A stretch of DNA of 64,000 nt, taken from positions 34,544 through 98,543 of the forward strand of contig CANFVE010000006.1 in NCBI GenBank assembly GCA_947450365.1, in the 5' to 3' direction. The position numbers and the translations under genes are program-made. The DNA is from Cytophagaceae bacterium. Lineage in GTDB: Bacteria > Bacteroidota > Bacteroidia > Cytophagales > Spirosomataceae. Shown in pieces: positions 8,701 through 18,678 of this stretch; position 1 is the stretch's first letter; each line of letters begins with the position of its first letter. The notes under the pieces were generated by a model. It was not told the DNA's origin, searched no databases, and saw only the letters and a list, made by a program, of their open reading frames with translations.

Positions 8701-9650
8701 AAAAGTTTTTCTGCGATGGCCCGAACGCTATCGGATTTACTCATCGTGTAGAAATGAAGTGCGGAAACTTGGGCTTGGATTAATTCTTTGCCTTGTTGGA
8801 TCGCCCATTCAATCCCCACTTGCTTAATCGATGCATTGTCTTTACAAGCCCGTACTTCTTTGGCGAGGATTTCGGGTATTTCGAGGTGGAAAATTTCGGG
8901 TAAAATATCGAGTTGACGCGCTGTAGCCAAAGGCTTCAAACCCGGAATAATCGGCACATGGATATCCATTTGACGGCATTTAGCCACAAAATCGAAGTAT
9001 TTTTGATTGTCAAAAAACATTTGCGTCACGATATAATCCGCACCCGCATCCACTTTTTGTTTCAGATAACGCATGTCATCTTCCAAGGAAATAGCCTCAA
9101 AATGCTTTTCGGGATAGGCAGCCACTCCGATGCAAAAATTCGTGGGCAAGGATTCCGTTTCTTCGTGCAACAAAATGCCTTGGTTCATGGCTTTCACCTG
9201 CTCCACCAGCTCATTGGCATAGGCATGCCCACCTGGTTTTGGTATGAATCTATCCTCCCCTTTTTCCTGATCACCGCGTAAAATCAACGCATTTTCAATC
9301 CCCAAATAATGAAGATCGATTAAAAAATCCTCCGTTTCTTCTTTGGTAAAACCTCCACAAATCACATGGGGAACCGCTTCCACATGAAACCTTTGCATGA
9401 TCGATGCACAAATTCCTAAGGTTCCCGGACGTTTCCGAATCGGAATGCGCTTGGAAACCCCATCCACCACTTTCTCAATGTATTCTTCACGGTGATACGT
9501 CACTTCGATAAATGGAGGCTTAAACTCCATCAAAGGTTCAATATGCGACATCAAATCGCCCAAATGCTGCCCTTTCATCGGAGGAATAATCTCGATGGAA
9601 AATAAGGTTTTCCCTTTAGAAGCGTCTAAATAGCTGGTGATTTTGGTCAT
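8697..9650 (-). CDS. metF: 5,10-methylenetetrahydrofolate reductase
   Basis: A 317-residue TIM-barrel flavoenzyme that reduces methylene-THF to 5-methyl-THF, the methyl donor for MetH. Family motifs seen: FSIEIIPP with the catalytic Glu at the N-terminus, EVTYHREEYIEKV, ENALILRGDQEKGED, and ADYIVTQMFFDNQKYFDF. Length is normal for bacterial MetF. It follows metH with a 3-base gap, so the last two steps of methionine synthesis are encoded by one transcript. Confidence 0.96.
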   Translation of the reverse strand: MTKITSYLDASKGKTLFSIEIIPPMKGQHLGDLMSHIEPLMEFKPPFIEVTYHREEYIEKVVDGVSKRIPIRKRPGTLGICASIMQRFHVEAVPHVICGGFTKEETEDFLIDLHYLGIENALILRGDQEKGEDRFIPKPGGHAYANELVEQVKAMNQGILLHEETESLPTNFCIGVAAYPEKHFEAISLEDDMRYLKQKVDAGADYIVTQMFFDNQKYFDFVAKCRQMDIHVPIIPGLKPLATARQLDILPEIFHLEIPEILAKEVRACKDNASIKQVGIEWAIQQGKELIQAQVSALHFYTMSKSDSVRAIAEKLF

Positions 9651-9653
9651 AAT

Positions 9654-12600
9654 TTATACATCGTAATTTAAAACGGGGCTTAACCAACGTTCCACCTCTT
9701 TCACATCCATCCCCTTGCGTTCCGCATAATCCACCACTTGATCCTTCGCAATTTTACCTAAAGCAAAATAGGTACTTTCCGGATGCGAGAAATAAAATCC
9801 AGAAACAGCCGAAGCTGGATACATGGCGTAACTTTCGGTCAATTGAATCCCGATTTGCTTCTCGGCATCCAATAATTCAAACAATCGCTTCTTCTCCGTG
9901 TGATCTGGACAGGCCGGATAACCCGGTGCCGGACGAATCCCGACATATTTTTCGGCAATTAATTCTTCATTCGACAATTGCTCCTCACGCGCATATCCCC
10001 AATATTCTCGGCGTACTCGCTCATGCATCAACTCCGCAAAAGCTTCCGCCAAACGATCCGCCAATGCCCTCACCATGATCGAATTGTAATCATCATGCTG
10101 TTTTTCGTATTTCTCTAATAAAGCCTCGATGCCTATTCCGGTTGTCACGGCAAAAGCCCCCACGAAATCCGTTTCACCAGCGGACAAAGGTGCGACAAAA
10201 TCGCTTAAGCAACGATTCGGAAGGTTAGCAGCCTTTTGACCTTGTTGACGCAAATTGTGTAACCAAGCCGATGGATCCGAAAGCGCATCCTTTTTCTCAA
10301 TCGTATAGCGTACATGCGCATGGGAACCATGTTTTTCACATGGAACTTCTTGCGTTTCCTCCTGAAAATCATGCAAAATCACATCATCCCCGTATGAATT
10401 GGCCGGGAAAAATCCGAGGGCCGCTTTGGCGGTCAAGGATTTATTCGCGATAATTTCTTTTAATAAAGCTTGGGCGTCATCAAATAATTTTTTGGCTTCT
10501 TTGCCTACCACTTCGTTGTCAAAAATCTTGGGATATTTTCCGGATAATTGCCACGTCGAAAAGAAAGGCGTCCAATCAATGTATTTGGCAATTTCTTCCA
10601 AGGAATAATCCTCGAAATATTTAACGCCTAAAAAGCTGGGTTGAACAGATTTAAATCCAGTCCAATCGATCCCCGTCGATTTCGCACGCGCCTGAGTGAT
10701 CGGCAAATAATTCTTATCCTTTTGCCGCGCGGCATGGGAAATGCGTAATTCAGCATATTCTTGCTTGATTTCGTTGAAAATCTCTTGGGAAGATAATTCG
10801 CTTTGCAACAAACGTCCTGCCACCGGCACCGAACGCGATGCATCCAACACATGAATGACCGGACCCGAATAATGCGGATCGATTTTCACGGCCGTGTGAA
10901 TCCGAGAGGTCGTTGCTCCCCCAATCAGCAAAGGAATCGTAAAGCCCAAACGCTCCATTTCCTTCGCCACATAGACCATTTCATCCAATGAAGGTGTGAT
11001 CAAGCCTGACAAACCGATGATATCAACCTGATGCTCCTTCGCCGCCGCTAAAATCTTTTCACAGGAAACCATCACTCCGATATCAATCACCTCGTAATTA
11101 TTACAAGCCAAAACCACTCCTACAATATTCTTTCCAATATCATGCACATCCCCTTTCACCGTGGCCATCAATATTTTTCCAGCGGATGAACTTTCGCCCA
11201 CCTGCTTTTCTGCTTCAATATAAGGCAATAAATACGCAACCGCCTTTTTCATCACGCGAGCCGATTTCACCACCTGGGGTAAAAACATTTTTCCTTCGCC
11301 AAACAGGTCCCCCACCACATTCATGCCATCCATCAATGGACCTTCGATGACCTCGATGGGACGATTCACCAATTGGCGCGCCTCTTCTACATCCTCGTCA
11401 ATAAACTCGGTCAATCCTTTAATTAAGGCATGTTCTAAGCGCTTATTTACATGTTGATGACGCCAGGCATCATCCACCACTTGTTCTTTACCGGCCGATT
11501 TAACGGTTTCAGCAAAATTGATCAATTTCTCGGTGGCCTCTGGATTGCGATTTAATAACACATCCTCACACAAATCACGAAGCGGATGGGCTATCTCATC
11601 ATATACCCCTAATTGGCTCGCATTCACAATGCCCATGTCCATTCCCGCCTTAATAGCATGATACAAAAACACGGTATGCATCGCCTCACGAACCAATTCA
11701 TTGCCTCGAAACGAGAAAGAAATATTCGAAACTCCACCCGACACTTTAGCTAATGGCAGATTTGCCTTGATCCATTTCGTCGCTTTGATGAAATCATTCG
11801 CATAATTATTATGCTCTTCCATCCCGGTCGCCACGGTCAAAATATTCGGGTCAAAAATGATGTCTTGGGCTGGAAATTCAACGACATCGACCAAAATACG
11901 ATACGCCCGCTCACAAATCTGAATCCGTCGCTCATAGGAATCCGCTTGACCAGCTTCATCAAAAGCCATCACAACCACGGAAGCACCATATCGTTTCACC
12001 TTTTGTGCAGATTCAATGAATTTCTCCTCCCCTTCCTTCAAGGAAATCGAATTGACGACCGATTTTCCCTGCACGCATTTCAATCCGGCCTCAATCACCT
12101 CCCATTTGGACGAATCAATCATGATTGGCAAACGCGCAATATCCGGCTCGGCCATTAATAAATTCAAAAATTGGGGCATCATTTTCACTCCATCGATCAT
12201 CCCCTCATCCATATTGATGTCCAAAATCTGCGCTCCATTATCCACTTGTTCACGCGCTACGGCAATGGCCTCTTCAAAATTCTCCTCGCGAATTAAGCGG
12301 GCAAATTTCTTGGAACCTGTTACGTTACAACGTTCCCCTACATTCACAAAATTGGTTAATTCCGTGATTTCCAAAGGTTCTAAACCCGACAATTTCTGAT
12401 GCTCGGATGCTTCCGGAATCTGATGCGGTTTGTATTGACTCGCGATTTCGGCGATGGCTTGAATGTGGGCGGGAGTGGTACCGCAACAACCACCGATGAT
12501 ATTCACAAAACCATGTTGAAGAAAATCCTCAATCACCTCGGCCATTTGTTCCGGCGACTGATCATATTCCCCCATTTCATTCGGCAAACCCGCATTCGGA

Positions 12601-13424
12601 TGCGCAGACACGAAAAAAGGTGATTTATCATTCAAGGTCTTTACGTAAGGTCGCATCAAATCCGCACCCAAGGCACAGTTTAAGCCCACCGAAAGCAAAG
12701 GCATGTGGGAAATAGACGTCAAAAAGGCCTCTGTCGTTTGTCCCGACAAGGTTCTTCCCGAAGCATCCGTAATCGTACCAGACACCATCACAGGTAAATA
12801 AGGCTTATCCGAGTGTTCTTTAAAATATTGATCGATAGCGAACAAAGCCGCCTTCGCATTTAAGGTATCAAAAACGGTTTCCACCAAGAGTAAATCAGCT
12901 CCACCATCCACCAAACCACGCACTTGCTCCTGATAGGCTTCCACCAATTCATCAAATGTCACCGCACGAAAGCCGGGGTCATTGACATCCGGCGATAAGG
13001 AGAGTGTTCGGTTTGTAGGCCCGATCGATCCCGCTACGTAGCGTGGTTTATTGGGATTTTTGGCAGTAAACGCATCGGCCACTTCTCGTGCGATCTTCGC
13101 CGACTCAAAATTCAATTCATATACCAAATCCTCCAAGTGATAATCTGCCATCGCAATGGAAGTCCCTGAAAACGTATTCGTCTCCGCGATATCCGCGCCA
13201 GCTTCAAAATATTTGGCATGAATTTCCTTGATGACATCCGGCCGGGTAATCGACAATAAATCGTTATTACCTTTTAATTCATGCGGAAAGTCTTTAAACC
13301 GAGTACCGCGATAATCGGCATCCGATAATTGATATTGTTGAATTAAGGAACCCATCGCCCCGTCAAGAACTAAAATCCGATCGAGCAATAAGGTTTGAAT
13401 CTGGGGTCTCTGCATAATCTGCAA
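9654..13424 (-). CDS. metH: Cobalamin-dependent methionine synthase
   Basis: A full-length 1256-residue MetH (E. coli: 1227). Domains in order: homocysteine-binding with zinc cysteines (about 15-330; GLNCALGA and GGCCGTT), methyl-THF-binding pterin barrel (about 360-620; [11 protein letters not shown]), the cap helices and cobalamin-binding module (about 655-890; DVHDIG places the cobalt-ligating His), and the AdoMet reactivation domain (about 920-1240; [12 protein letters not shown]). It transfers a methyl group from 5-methyl-THF to homocysteine. Only 15 bases separate it from kdsB upstream, so there is no room for its own cobalamin riboswitch. A second in-frame ATG lies three codons in. Confidence 0.97.
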   Translation of the reverse strand: MQIMQRPQIQTLLLDRILVLDGAMGSLIQQYQLSDADYRGTRFKDFPHELKGNNDLLSITRPDVIKEIHAKYFEAGADIAETNTFSGTSIAMADYHLEDLVYELNFESAKIAREVADAFTAKNPNKPRYVAGSIGPTNRTLSLSPDVNDPGFRAVTFDELVEAYQEQVRGLVDGGADLLLVETVFDTLNAKAALFAIDQYFKEHSDKPYLPVMVSGTITDASGRTLSGQTTEAFLTSISHMPLLSVGLNCALGADLMRPYVKTLNDKSPFFVSAHPNAGLPNEMGEYDQSPEQMAEVIEDFLQHGFVNIIGGCCGTTPAHIQAIAEIASQYKPHQIPEASEHQKLSGLEPLEITELTNFVNVGERCNVTGSKKFARLIREENFEEAIAVAREQVDNGAQILDINMDEGMIDGVKMMPQFLNLLMAEPDIARLPIMIDSSKWEVIEAGLKCVQGKSVVNSISLKEGEEKFIESAQKVKRYGASVVVMAFDEAGQADSYERRIQICERAYRILVDVVEFPAQDIIFDPNILTVATGMEEHNNYANDFIKATKWIKANLPLAKVSGGVSNISFSFRGNELVREAMHTVFLYHAIKAGMDMGIVNASQLGVYDEIAHPLRDLCEDVLLNRNPEATEKLINFAETVKSAGKEQVVDDAWRHQHVNKRLEHALIKGLTEFIDEDVEEARQLVNRPIEVIEGPLMDGMNVVGDLFGEGKMFLPQVVKSARVMKKAVAYLLPYIEAEKQVGESSSAGKILMATVKGDVHDIGKNIVGVVLACNNYEVIDIGVMVSCEKILAAAKEHQVDIIGLSGLITPSLDEMVYVAKEMERLGFTIPLLIGGATTSRIHTAVKIDPHYSGPVIHVLDASRSVPVAGRLLQSELSSQEIFNEIKQEYAELRISHAARQKDKNYLPITQARAKSTGIDWTGFKSVQPSFLGVKYFEDYSLEEIAKYIDWTPFFSTWQLSGKYPKIFDNEVVGKEAKKLFDDAQALLKEIIANKSLTAKAALGFFPANSYGDDVILHDFQEETQEVPCEKHGSHAHVRYTIEKKDALSDPSAWLHNLRQQGQKAANLPNRCLSDFVAPLSAGETDFVGAFAVTTGIGIEALLEKYEKQHDDYNSIMVRALADRLAEAFAELMHERVRREYWGYAREEQLSNEELIAEKYVGIRPAPGYPACPDHTEKKRLFELLDAEKQIGIQLTESYAMYPASAVSGFYFSHPESTYFALGKIAKDQVVDYAERKGMDVKEVERWLSPVLNYDV

Positions 13425-13439
13425 AGATAGGGCTTTAGC

Positions 13440-14192
13440 CTATAAAAACCCTAATTTTTTGATTTTTTCTAGGTCTTCAGGGCTGTCAATTCCGATGGTT
13501 TCAAATTGCGTTTCGACGGTTTGAATTTGAAATCCGTGTTGAAGCCAACGCAATTGTTCCAAGGATTCCGCACGTTCTAAATCAGAACTGGGCAATTGAT
13601 TTAATTTTGGCAAAATATCTGCCCGGTAGGCATATAAACCAATGTGTTTAAAATAGCGATGATGACTCAACCAATCCTCCTGTGGCAAACCACGCATATA
13701 AGGAATTGCATGGCGAGAAAAATACAAGGCTCGTTGCTGCGCGTCTAATACAACCTTTGGGCTATTCGGATTAAATAAAGTATCGATGGTCGTGATTTGC
13801 TTCACCAAGGTGTAAATGGGCGCATTCGAAGGAAAGGCATTCGTGATTTCGATTAATTGATCCGGCTCGATGAAGGGCTCGTCTCCTTGAATATTGACGA
13901 GGTAATCGACCTCCTCGCCTAGATTTTGCAATACTTCGGCGCAACGATCCGTACCTGATACATGATCCTCCCTTGTCATCATCACCTCAGCCCCAAAGGC
14001 CTTGGCCATATCAAAAATACGTGCATCGTCCGTCGCCACAATGATACGGTCCCAGCCGGTGACCGAGGCGACACGCTCATAGGTCCGCTGGATCATCGGC
14101 TTCCCACCCAAATCTACCAAAGGTTTACCCGGATAGCGACTCGATGCGTATCGAGCCGGAATGACGGCCACCACTTTTTTACCTTGCATCAT
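13440..14192 (-). CDS. kdsB: 3-deoxy-manno-octulosonate cytidylyltransferase
   Basis: A 250-residue enzyme activating KDO with CTP for lipopolysaccharide inner core synthesis. Motifs: VIPARYASSRYPGKPL (nucleotide-binding loop), VATDDARI, VNIQGDEPFIEPDQL and KHIGLYAYR. Length is typical. It appears to be the first gene of kdsB-metH-metF; the pairing of LPS and methionine genes is probably coincidental. Two consecutive ATG codons (MMQGKK) leave the start uncertain by one residue. Confidence 0.95.
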   Translation of the reverse strand: MMQGKKVVAVIPARYASSRYPGKPLVDLGGKPMIQRTYERVASVTGWDRIIVATDDARIFDMAKAFGAEVMMTREDHVSGTDRCAEVLQNLGEEVDYLVNIQGDEPFIEPDQLIEITNAFPSNAPIYTLVKQITTIDTLFNPNSPKVVLDAQQRALYFSRHAIPYMRGLPQEDWLSHHRYFKHIGLYAYRADILPKLNQLPSSDLERAESLEQLRWLQHGFQIQTVETQFETIGIDSPEDLEKIKKLGFL

Positions 14193-14252
14193 AAAATAGG
14201 ACGTTTATTCAGCGAAATTTAACAAATTTGCACATAATTTTTCGAAACACGC

Positions 14253-15014
14253 ATGCCCCTATCAAAAATCCTAAGCCATACGTTTAATGCCAATATTTGG
14301 TCGATTGGCTATTGGGGCAACAAGGACGTGCCTTTTTTATGGATTGAAACGAAAGATCTTTCAAGTCACGCGTGGTTTGGCATGGATTTATCTTTGCAGG
14401 GCCTAAAGCCTTTCGATATCCCCTGCCCTTCACAAAAAAATCTAGTTTGGTTATGTGGCATCGATGAAATTGCTGTCTTTTTGCGCTTACAATCGGGTAA
14501 AAATCCGGGCATTGAGGCAGTGGAAGCATATCAATTCCCTACGGGAGAAAAACAATATGAGGTGGCGATAAAACAACGATACCAGTTGGCCGGAGAATTT
14601 CTACTAGTCAATCAAAATTCCTCCACAAACCAATGGCTTCATCTTCGGACCGGCCTTTTTGTGGATGCACCAAATTCTTCCCACACAGAAACCTTTGCAT
14701 TAGAGGCTAGCCAACATTTCGAAGAAAGTCAGCCGGGATTTAAGGAATTTCAACAATTTTTCGATCAACAATTTTCGGAAAAAATTGTAAAAGGTCTGGA
14801 TTATTGGGAGGGTGCAGATAAGCTAATTTTTTCTTATTATCTTTACGAATCTGGTTTGAAAAACAAGCTTCTTGTGACGGATAAGGCTTTTCACATCCTA
14901 CATGAGGATGTATTGGCGGAAGGAGATGGAATAGGCTATCAAACGTTCCAAGTGTTTCAAAACCAATTGATTTACATCAAAAATAAACATCAACTCGATC
15001 GATATGTCTGCTAA
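14253..15014 (+). CDS. DUF4905-like protein
   Basis: A 253-residue soluble protein without signal peptide or membrane segment. It starts MPLSKILSHTFNANIWSIG and contains repeated aromatic, beta-rich stretches (WGNKDVPFLWIETKD, LVWLCGIDE, NQWLHLRTGLF, LIFSYYLYESG). It resembles the DUF4905 family of Cytophagales, recognised from memory and not checked by search. It is divergent from kdsB and overlaps the following LysM gene by 11 bases, suggesting cotranscription. Function unknown. Confidence 0.65.
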   Translation: MPLSKILSHTFNANIWSIGYWGNKDVPFLWIETKDLSSHAWFGMDLSLQGLKPFDIPCPSQKNLVWLCGIDEIAVFLRLQSGKNPGIEAVEAYQFPTGEKQYEVAIKQRYQLAGEFLLVNQNSSTNQWLHLRTGLFVDAPNSSHTETFALEASQHFEESQPGFKEFQQFFDQQFSEKIVKGLDYWEGADKLIFSYYLYESGLKNKLLVTDKAFHILHEDVLAEGDGIGYQTFQVFQNQLIYIKNKHQLDRYVC

Positions 15015-15888
15015 AAAAATACTTCTTTTCTTCGCATATTCATGTGGCTTACTCGCCTACACGAAGGCGAGCGTGGTCGATTCGCTCGGACTTAAAAAAG
15101 AAAGCTCCAAAACCTACATCGTGTATAAAATGGGAAATAAACAACCTGTTTTAAGTGTGTTGAAGCGCTATAATTTATCCTTAGCGGAATTTAAACAGGC
15201 GAATCCTGAAACTGATATCCCCGTGAAATCTGGAGAAATCGTATTCATTCCTTTGCATTACATGGACGAAAGTACGGCTGTACTCACGCAAAGCCCGAAA
15301 ACAGCTGCCCTTCCTCCAGCTACAACCGCTACAGAAAAAAAATCAGACGAAAAGAAAGTAGACGACGAAGGCATTCACATCGTAAGCGCAAAACAAAGTT
15401 TATTAAGCGTGGCAAATCTCCATAAAGTCACGATGGCTGAAATTCGCAAATGGAATAATTTGACATCCGATGTATTGAAAGAAGGCCAACGCCTGTGGGT
15501 TGCAGCGCCAAAAACGACGGTAATCGATAAAACAACCTTATTGCCTAGTAAAAATCCAATCGAGGAGAACAAAGGCACGGAAATCGCTGCACCCAAGGAT
15601 GGTACGAATCCGGAGGGACTCAAAAAAACGATTGAAACGGGGATCGCGGAGCTGATCGATGTACCGGATAATTCAGGAAAATACTTAGCGCTTCATAAAT
15701 CGGCGCCCATTGGCACCTTGGTACTGGTGAAGAATTTGGCAAATAATCAAAGCATTTGGGTGAAGGTAATTGGTCGTTTACCGAATGGAGATTCAAAATT
15801 GATTATCAAATTATCTCCGAAGGCCTTTGAACGATTAAATGCAGTTGACAAACGTATCCGGGCCGAAATTAGTTATTTAGTTCAATAA
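15004..15888 (+). CDS. Exported LysM protein with C-terminal double-psi beta-barrel (RlpA-like)
   Basis: The 294-residue protein has a signal peptide (about 1-23), a first LysM-like repeat (about 37-85; VLSVLKRYNLSLAEFKQANP), a lysine/threonine-rich linker, a second LysM (about 122-170; LLSVANLHKVTMAEIRKWNN) and a C-terminal domain (about 215-294) with the RlpA/DPBB pattern (LALHKSAPIGTLVLVKNLAN, VKVIGRLPNGD). LysM binds peptidoglycan, so it probably acts in the periplasm or outer membrane on or at the cell wall. Enzymatic activity is uncertain. Confidence 0.85.
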   Translation: MSAKKILLFFAYSCGLLAYTKASVVDSLGLKKESSKTYIVYKMGNKQPVLSVLKRYNLSLAEFKQANPETDIPVKSGEIVFIPLHYMDESTAVLTQSPKTAALPPATTATEKKSDEKKVDDEGIHIVSAKQSLLSVANLHKVTMAEIRKWNNLTSDVLKEGQRLWVAAPKTTVIDKTTLLPSKNPIEENKGTEIAAPKDGTNPEGLKKTIETGIAELIDVPDNSGKYLALHKSAPIGTLVLVKNLANNQSIWVKVIGRLPNGDSKLIIKLSPKAFERLNAVDKRIRAEISYLVQ

Positions 15889-15889
15889 G

Positions 15890-16054
15890 ATGCCCAAGAA
15901 AAAACGTCCGTTTACGGCGGGACAAATCGCCTTCGAAGTACTTTTCATTCTTTCCTATCCATTTTTGGCTATTTTTTCAGCCTCGGTGACGGTGTTGGTG
16001 TGGGTATTTTCCATACCTTCTCGGATCATTGCATTTTTTAGCTCTAATAAATAA
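15890..16054 (+). CDS. Small predicted membrane protein (54 residues)
   Basis: ATG at 15890 starts a 54-codon frame ending in TAA at 16052-16054. It begins with a basic MPKKKRPF stretch and continues with a strongly hydrophobic span (about residues 13-52) that could form one long or two short membrane helices. It sits one base after the LysM gene stop and five bases before the next ATG, filling an otherwise empty slot in a tight operon, which is the main reason to believe it is translated. Function unknown. Confidence 0.62.
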   Translation: MPKKKRPFTAGQIAFEVLFILSYPFLAIFSASVTVLVWVFSIPSRIIAFFSSNK

Positions 16055-16059
16055 GGTCG

Positions 16060-16842
16060 ATGAAGGCGGAAATCGCGGATCTCTTAGAACGAAAATACGC
16101 TTTCTTTAATCACCCGCGATTCATTGAGCATGATCCGATTCAAATACCGCATTTGTTTACCCACGCGGCGGATCAGGAAATTATGGGTTTCTGGGTGGCG
16201 ATGTTGGCTTGGGGCCAACGAAAAACCATCCTTCAAAATGCCCACACGCTCATCGAACTAATGGATGGCGCCCCACATCAATTTGTTCTGGGTCATCAAG
16301 AAAAAGATTTGGCTCGTTTCGCCTCTTTTAAACACCGTACCTTTCAGTACACGGATACGCTCTACTTTTTACGTTTTTTCAAAAGACATTATAGCCAGTT
16401 TCAAAGCTTAGAATCTGCTTTTACCCAGGATTTGACTGGTGATGAAGCCAATGTGGAAGAGGCAATCAATGGATTTTATGATTACTTTTTCGCGGATACG
16501 TGGGCACCCCAGCGAACTCAAAAACATGTGTCAGCCCCGAAAAAAAAATCAGCTTGTAAACGAATTTGCATGTTTCTTCGTTGGATGATAAGAAAAGACT
16601 CCTCCGGTGTAGATTTCGGGATTTGGCAAACCCTAAAACCGAGCCAACTCATTTGCCCCCTGGACGTTCATGCGCTGCGTACGGCTGAAAAATTAGGACT
16701 TTTAACACCTGGTCTGCCTGTTACCTGGAAATTAGCGGTGGCATTAACCGACGAATTAAAAACCATAGATCCCCATGATCCGGTCAAATTTGATTTCGCT
16801 TTATACGGCATGGGCATCGAAAATAAAACAGTATGGAATTAG
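16060..16842 (+). CDS. TIGR02757/DUF2400 family protein
   Basis: A 260-residue protein with the DUF2400 pattern: ERKYAFFNHPRFIEHDPIQIPH, DQEIMGFWVAMLAWGQRKTI and CPLDVHALRTAEKLGLL. The C-terminal part resembles a helix-hairpin-helix DNA glycosylase-like fold (LDVHALRTAEKLGL is the expected position). Biochemical function is not established; DNA binding or repair is speculation. It overlaps the following galM-like gene by 10 bases. Confidence 0.8.
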   Translation: MKAEIADLLERKYAFFNHPRFIEHDPIQIPHLFTHAADQEIMGFWVAMLAWGQRKTILQNAHTLIELMDGAPHQFVLGHQEKDLARFASFKHRTFQYTDTLYFLRFFKRHYSQFQSLESAFTQDLTGDEANVEEAINGFYDYFFADTWAPQRTQKHVSAPKKKSACKRICMFLRWMIRKDSSGVDFGIWQTLKPSQLICPLDVHALRTAEKLGLLTPGLPVTWKLAVALTDELKTIDPHDPVKFDFALYGMGIENKTVWN

Positions 16843-17762
16843 TCATCAATGAAATCCAAGGGTCAGAAGGCCTTATCATCGAATTAAGAAACACCCAACG
16901 TGGCGAAAAAGCACATATTTTACCCGAATGTGGCGGAACCTTAATCCAATTATTCGAACATATTCGCCTACCTGGCTCTGGCCCGATCCATCAAAATGCC
17001 TACCATCCCAGCGCCTTATTAGCCCCTTGGGTGAACCGGGTGCGAAATGGAAATTATTCGTTCCAGGGTCGAAATTACCAATTGCCCATTACGGAACCCG
17101 CCCTTGGAAATGCCATTCATGGATTTTTAGCAAGAAAACCTTTTCAAGTCATCGAGAAAAAAACAGACGCAGATCGAGCCATATTGAAGCTCCTACACGT
17201 ATATGAAGGCGATTACCCCGGCTTTCCGTTCCCTTTTGATTTTCAATTAACCTATGAGTTGCATGCAAATGGCCATTTTTATGTGATGTTTGACATTAAA
17301 AATAAGGGGAATCAACGGATGCCTTTCGCAATCGGTTGGCACCCCTATTTTACCTTCCCGGATACTGATTTAAGCGATTTAGAAATCAGTTTTAGGCCAC
17401 AAAGTAAATTCCTATCCGATTCACAAATGATTCCTTTGCGTGAGGAACCTGTGGAATATACGGAACCTGTGGATTTAGCCAAAGAAAGTTTAGACAATGT
17501 ATTTCGTTTGCAGAAAGCTGAATATCACACGACTACGTTGACGAATAAGCGCACACATGCTAGCCTATGCATCAAACAGAATGCAGCTGATTTTCCATTC
17601 TTGGTCGTATTTTCCCCTGAAAATGAAGCCTGTGTGGCCATCGAACCCATGACAGCCAATACAGATGCATTTAATACTTTGGACGGGTTAAAGTCACTTG
17701 GCCCTGATGAGAGATTTTATAGCACGGTGGAGATTTGGCTTCGCCGAAAAATAAAATTTTAA
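16833..17762 (+). CDS. Aldose 1-epimerase family protein
   Basis: A 309-residue GalM-type mutarotase. The catalytic residues are recognisable: His in GNAIHGFLA, the conserved GWHPYF loop, and the general-base Glu in CVAIEPMTANTDAFN near the C-terminus. It would interconvert alpha and beta anomers of an aldose. Length is a little below GalM and no galactose genes are adjacent, so the sugar is undetermined. Confidence 0.9.
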   Translation: MELVINEIQGSEGLIIELRNTQRGEKAHILPECGGTLIQLFEHIRLPGSGPIHQNAYHPSALLAPWVNRVRNGNYSFQGRNYQLPITEPALGNAIHGFLARKPFQVIEKKTDADRAILKLLHVYEGDYPGFPFPFDFQLTYELHANGHFYVMFDIKNKGNQRMPFAIGWHPYFTFPDTDLSDLEISFRPQSKFLSDSQMIPLREEPVEYTEPVDLAKESLDNVFRLQKAEYHTTTLTNKRTHASLCIKQNAADFPFLVVFSPENEACVAIEPMTANTDAFNTLDGLKSLGPDERFYSTVEIWLRRKIKF

Positions 17763-17775
17763 TTTAAGAAAATTG

Positions 17776-17783
17776 TACCTTTG
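17776..17783 (+). promoter_or_regulatory. TACCTTTG box four bases before an ATG
   Basis: TACCTTTG matches the Bacteroidota -7 box TAnnTTTG. Only four bases (TTGG) separate it from the ATG at 17788, so transcription would begin at or beside the start codon, giving a leaderless mRNA. No -33 TTTG is obvious. Confidence 0.5.
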
Positions 17784-17787
17784 TTGG

Positions 17788-18678
17788 ATGAGATTGTTAA
17801 CCTGTTTCCTTTTAGTCTTCTCGATGCAAACCAGTTGGGCCGAATCAAGCCCCGCGGCGGATTCTGTACGGGTGAAATGGAAAACAGATTTTGCCACCGG
17901 AATTAATCTAAACCAATCAAGTTTTAGTGACAACTGGAAAGGGGGTGGTTCCAATACCTTCGCCACCGGCTGGTATTTAAACCATAATGCGAGCATCAAC
18001 AACAAATCTTGGCGCTTAATCAGTGATTTAAGCATGCAAGTGGGTTTTCTTCAAAACAAAACCCAAAGCCTTCGAAAAAACATCGATCGCATTTTTTACG
18101 AATTCAAAGCCGGTTATCGCATAAGTCCACAATGGGATTTTTATGGGTCGACCAACTTCCAAACGCAATTCTTTCAAGGTTTCGAATACGGCAAAAAAAA
18201 TAAATTAGGAATCCCCGTGGATTCCTTGGTGTCCAGCATTTTTGCGCCGGCTTATTTGACAACCTCCCTAGGTCTTGAATTCCATCCGAACAAACAATTT
18301 TACACCCGTGTGGGGGTGGGAAGTTTGCGGCAAACATTTGTCTTTGATGATCGCATTTCGCGCGCGGGTTTATTCGGTTTGGAGCGCCCAGGTGATAATA
18401 TTCGGAATCAATTTGTTTTGCAATTACTCCTAAATGTCGAACGCGATATTTTCGAAAACGTGAACATGAAGGCAAGGTATTCCTCCCTCATTGATTATTT
18501 TAGAGTGGGACTTTCCAATGGAATCGTACATCGATTTGATGCCAATTTTACCATGAAAGTGAATAAATACCTAAGTACCAATCTTCAGGCAGTTTTGTAC
18601 AAAGATCCAGATCAAGACCCGGATTGGCAATTTTCCCAAGTCCTATCGATGGGCTTGGTGTATCGAATAAGTAAATAA
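17788..18678 (+). CDS. DUF3078 outer-membrane protein
   Basis: A protein of 296 residues with a signal peptide (MRLLTCFLLVFSMQTSWAES) and the DUF3078 hallmark near the mature N-terminus (GINLNQSSFSDNWKGGGSN), followed by alternating beta strands (GFLQNKT, YEFKAGYRISPQWDFYGS, YTRVGVGSLRQTFVF) ending in an aromatic-flanked VYRISK. A small outer-membrane beta barrel of unknown function is likely. The ATG at 17788 is chosen over a TTG at 17773, which lies across the promoter box and would bury the signal peptide. Confidence 0.82.
   Translation: MRLLTCFLLVFSMQTSWAESSPAADSVRVKWKTDFATGINLNQSSFSDNWKGGGSNTFATGWYLNHNASINNKSWRLISDLSMQVGFLQNKTQSLRKNIDRIFYEFKAGYRISPQWDFYGSTNFQTQFFQGFEYGKKNKLGIPVDSLVSSIFAPAYLTTSLGLEFHPNKQFYTRVGVGSLRQTFVFDDRISRAGLFGLERPGDNIRNQFVLQLLLNVERDIFENVNMKARYSSLIDYFRVGLSNGIVHRFDANFTMKVNKYLSTNLQAVLYKDPDQDPDWQFSQVLSMGLVYRISK

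Noticed and set aside
11811..12399. Open frames on the strand opposite metH
   Set aside because: They are antisense shadows of a strongly conserved gene with no recognisable protein features.
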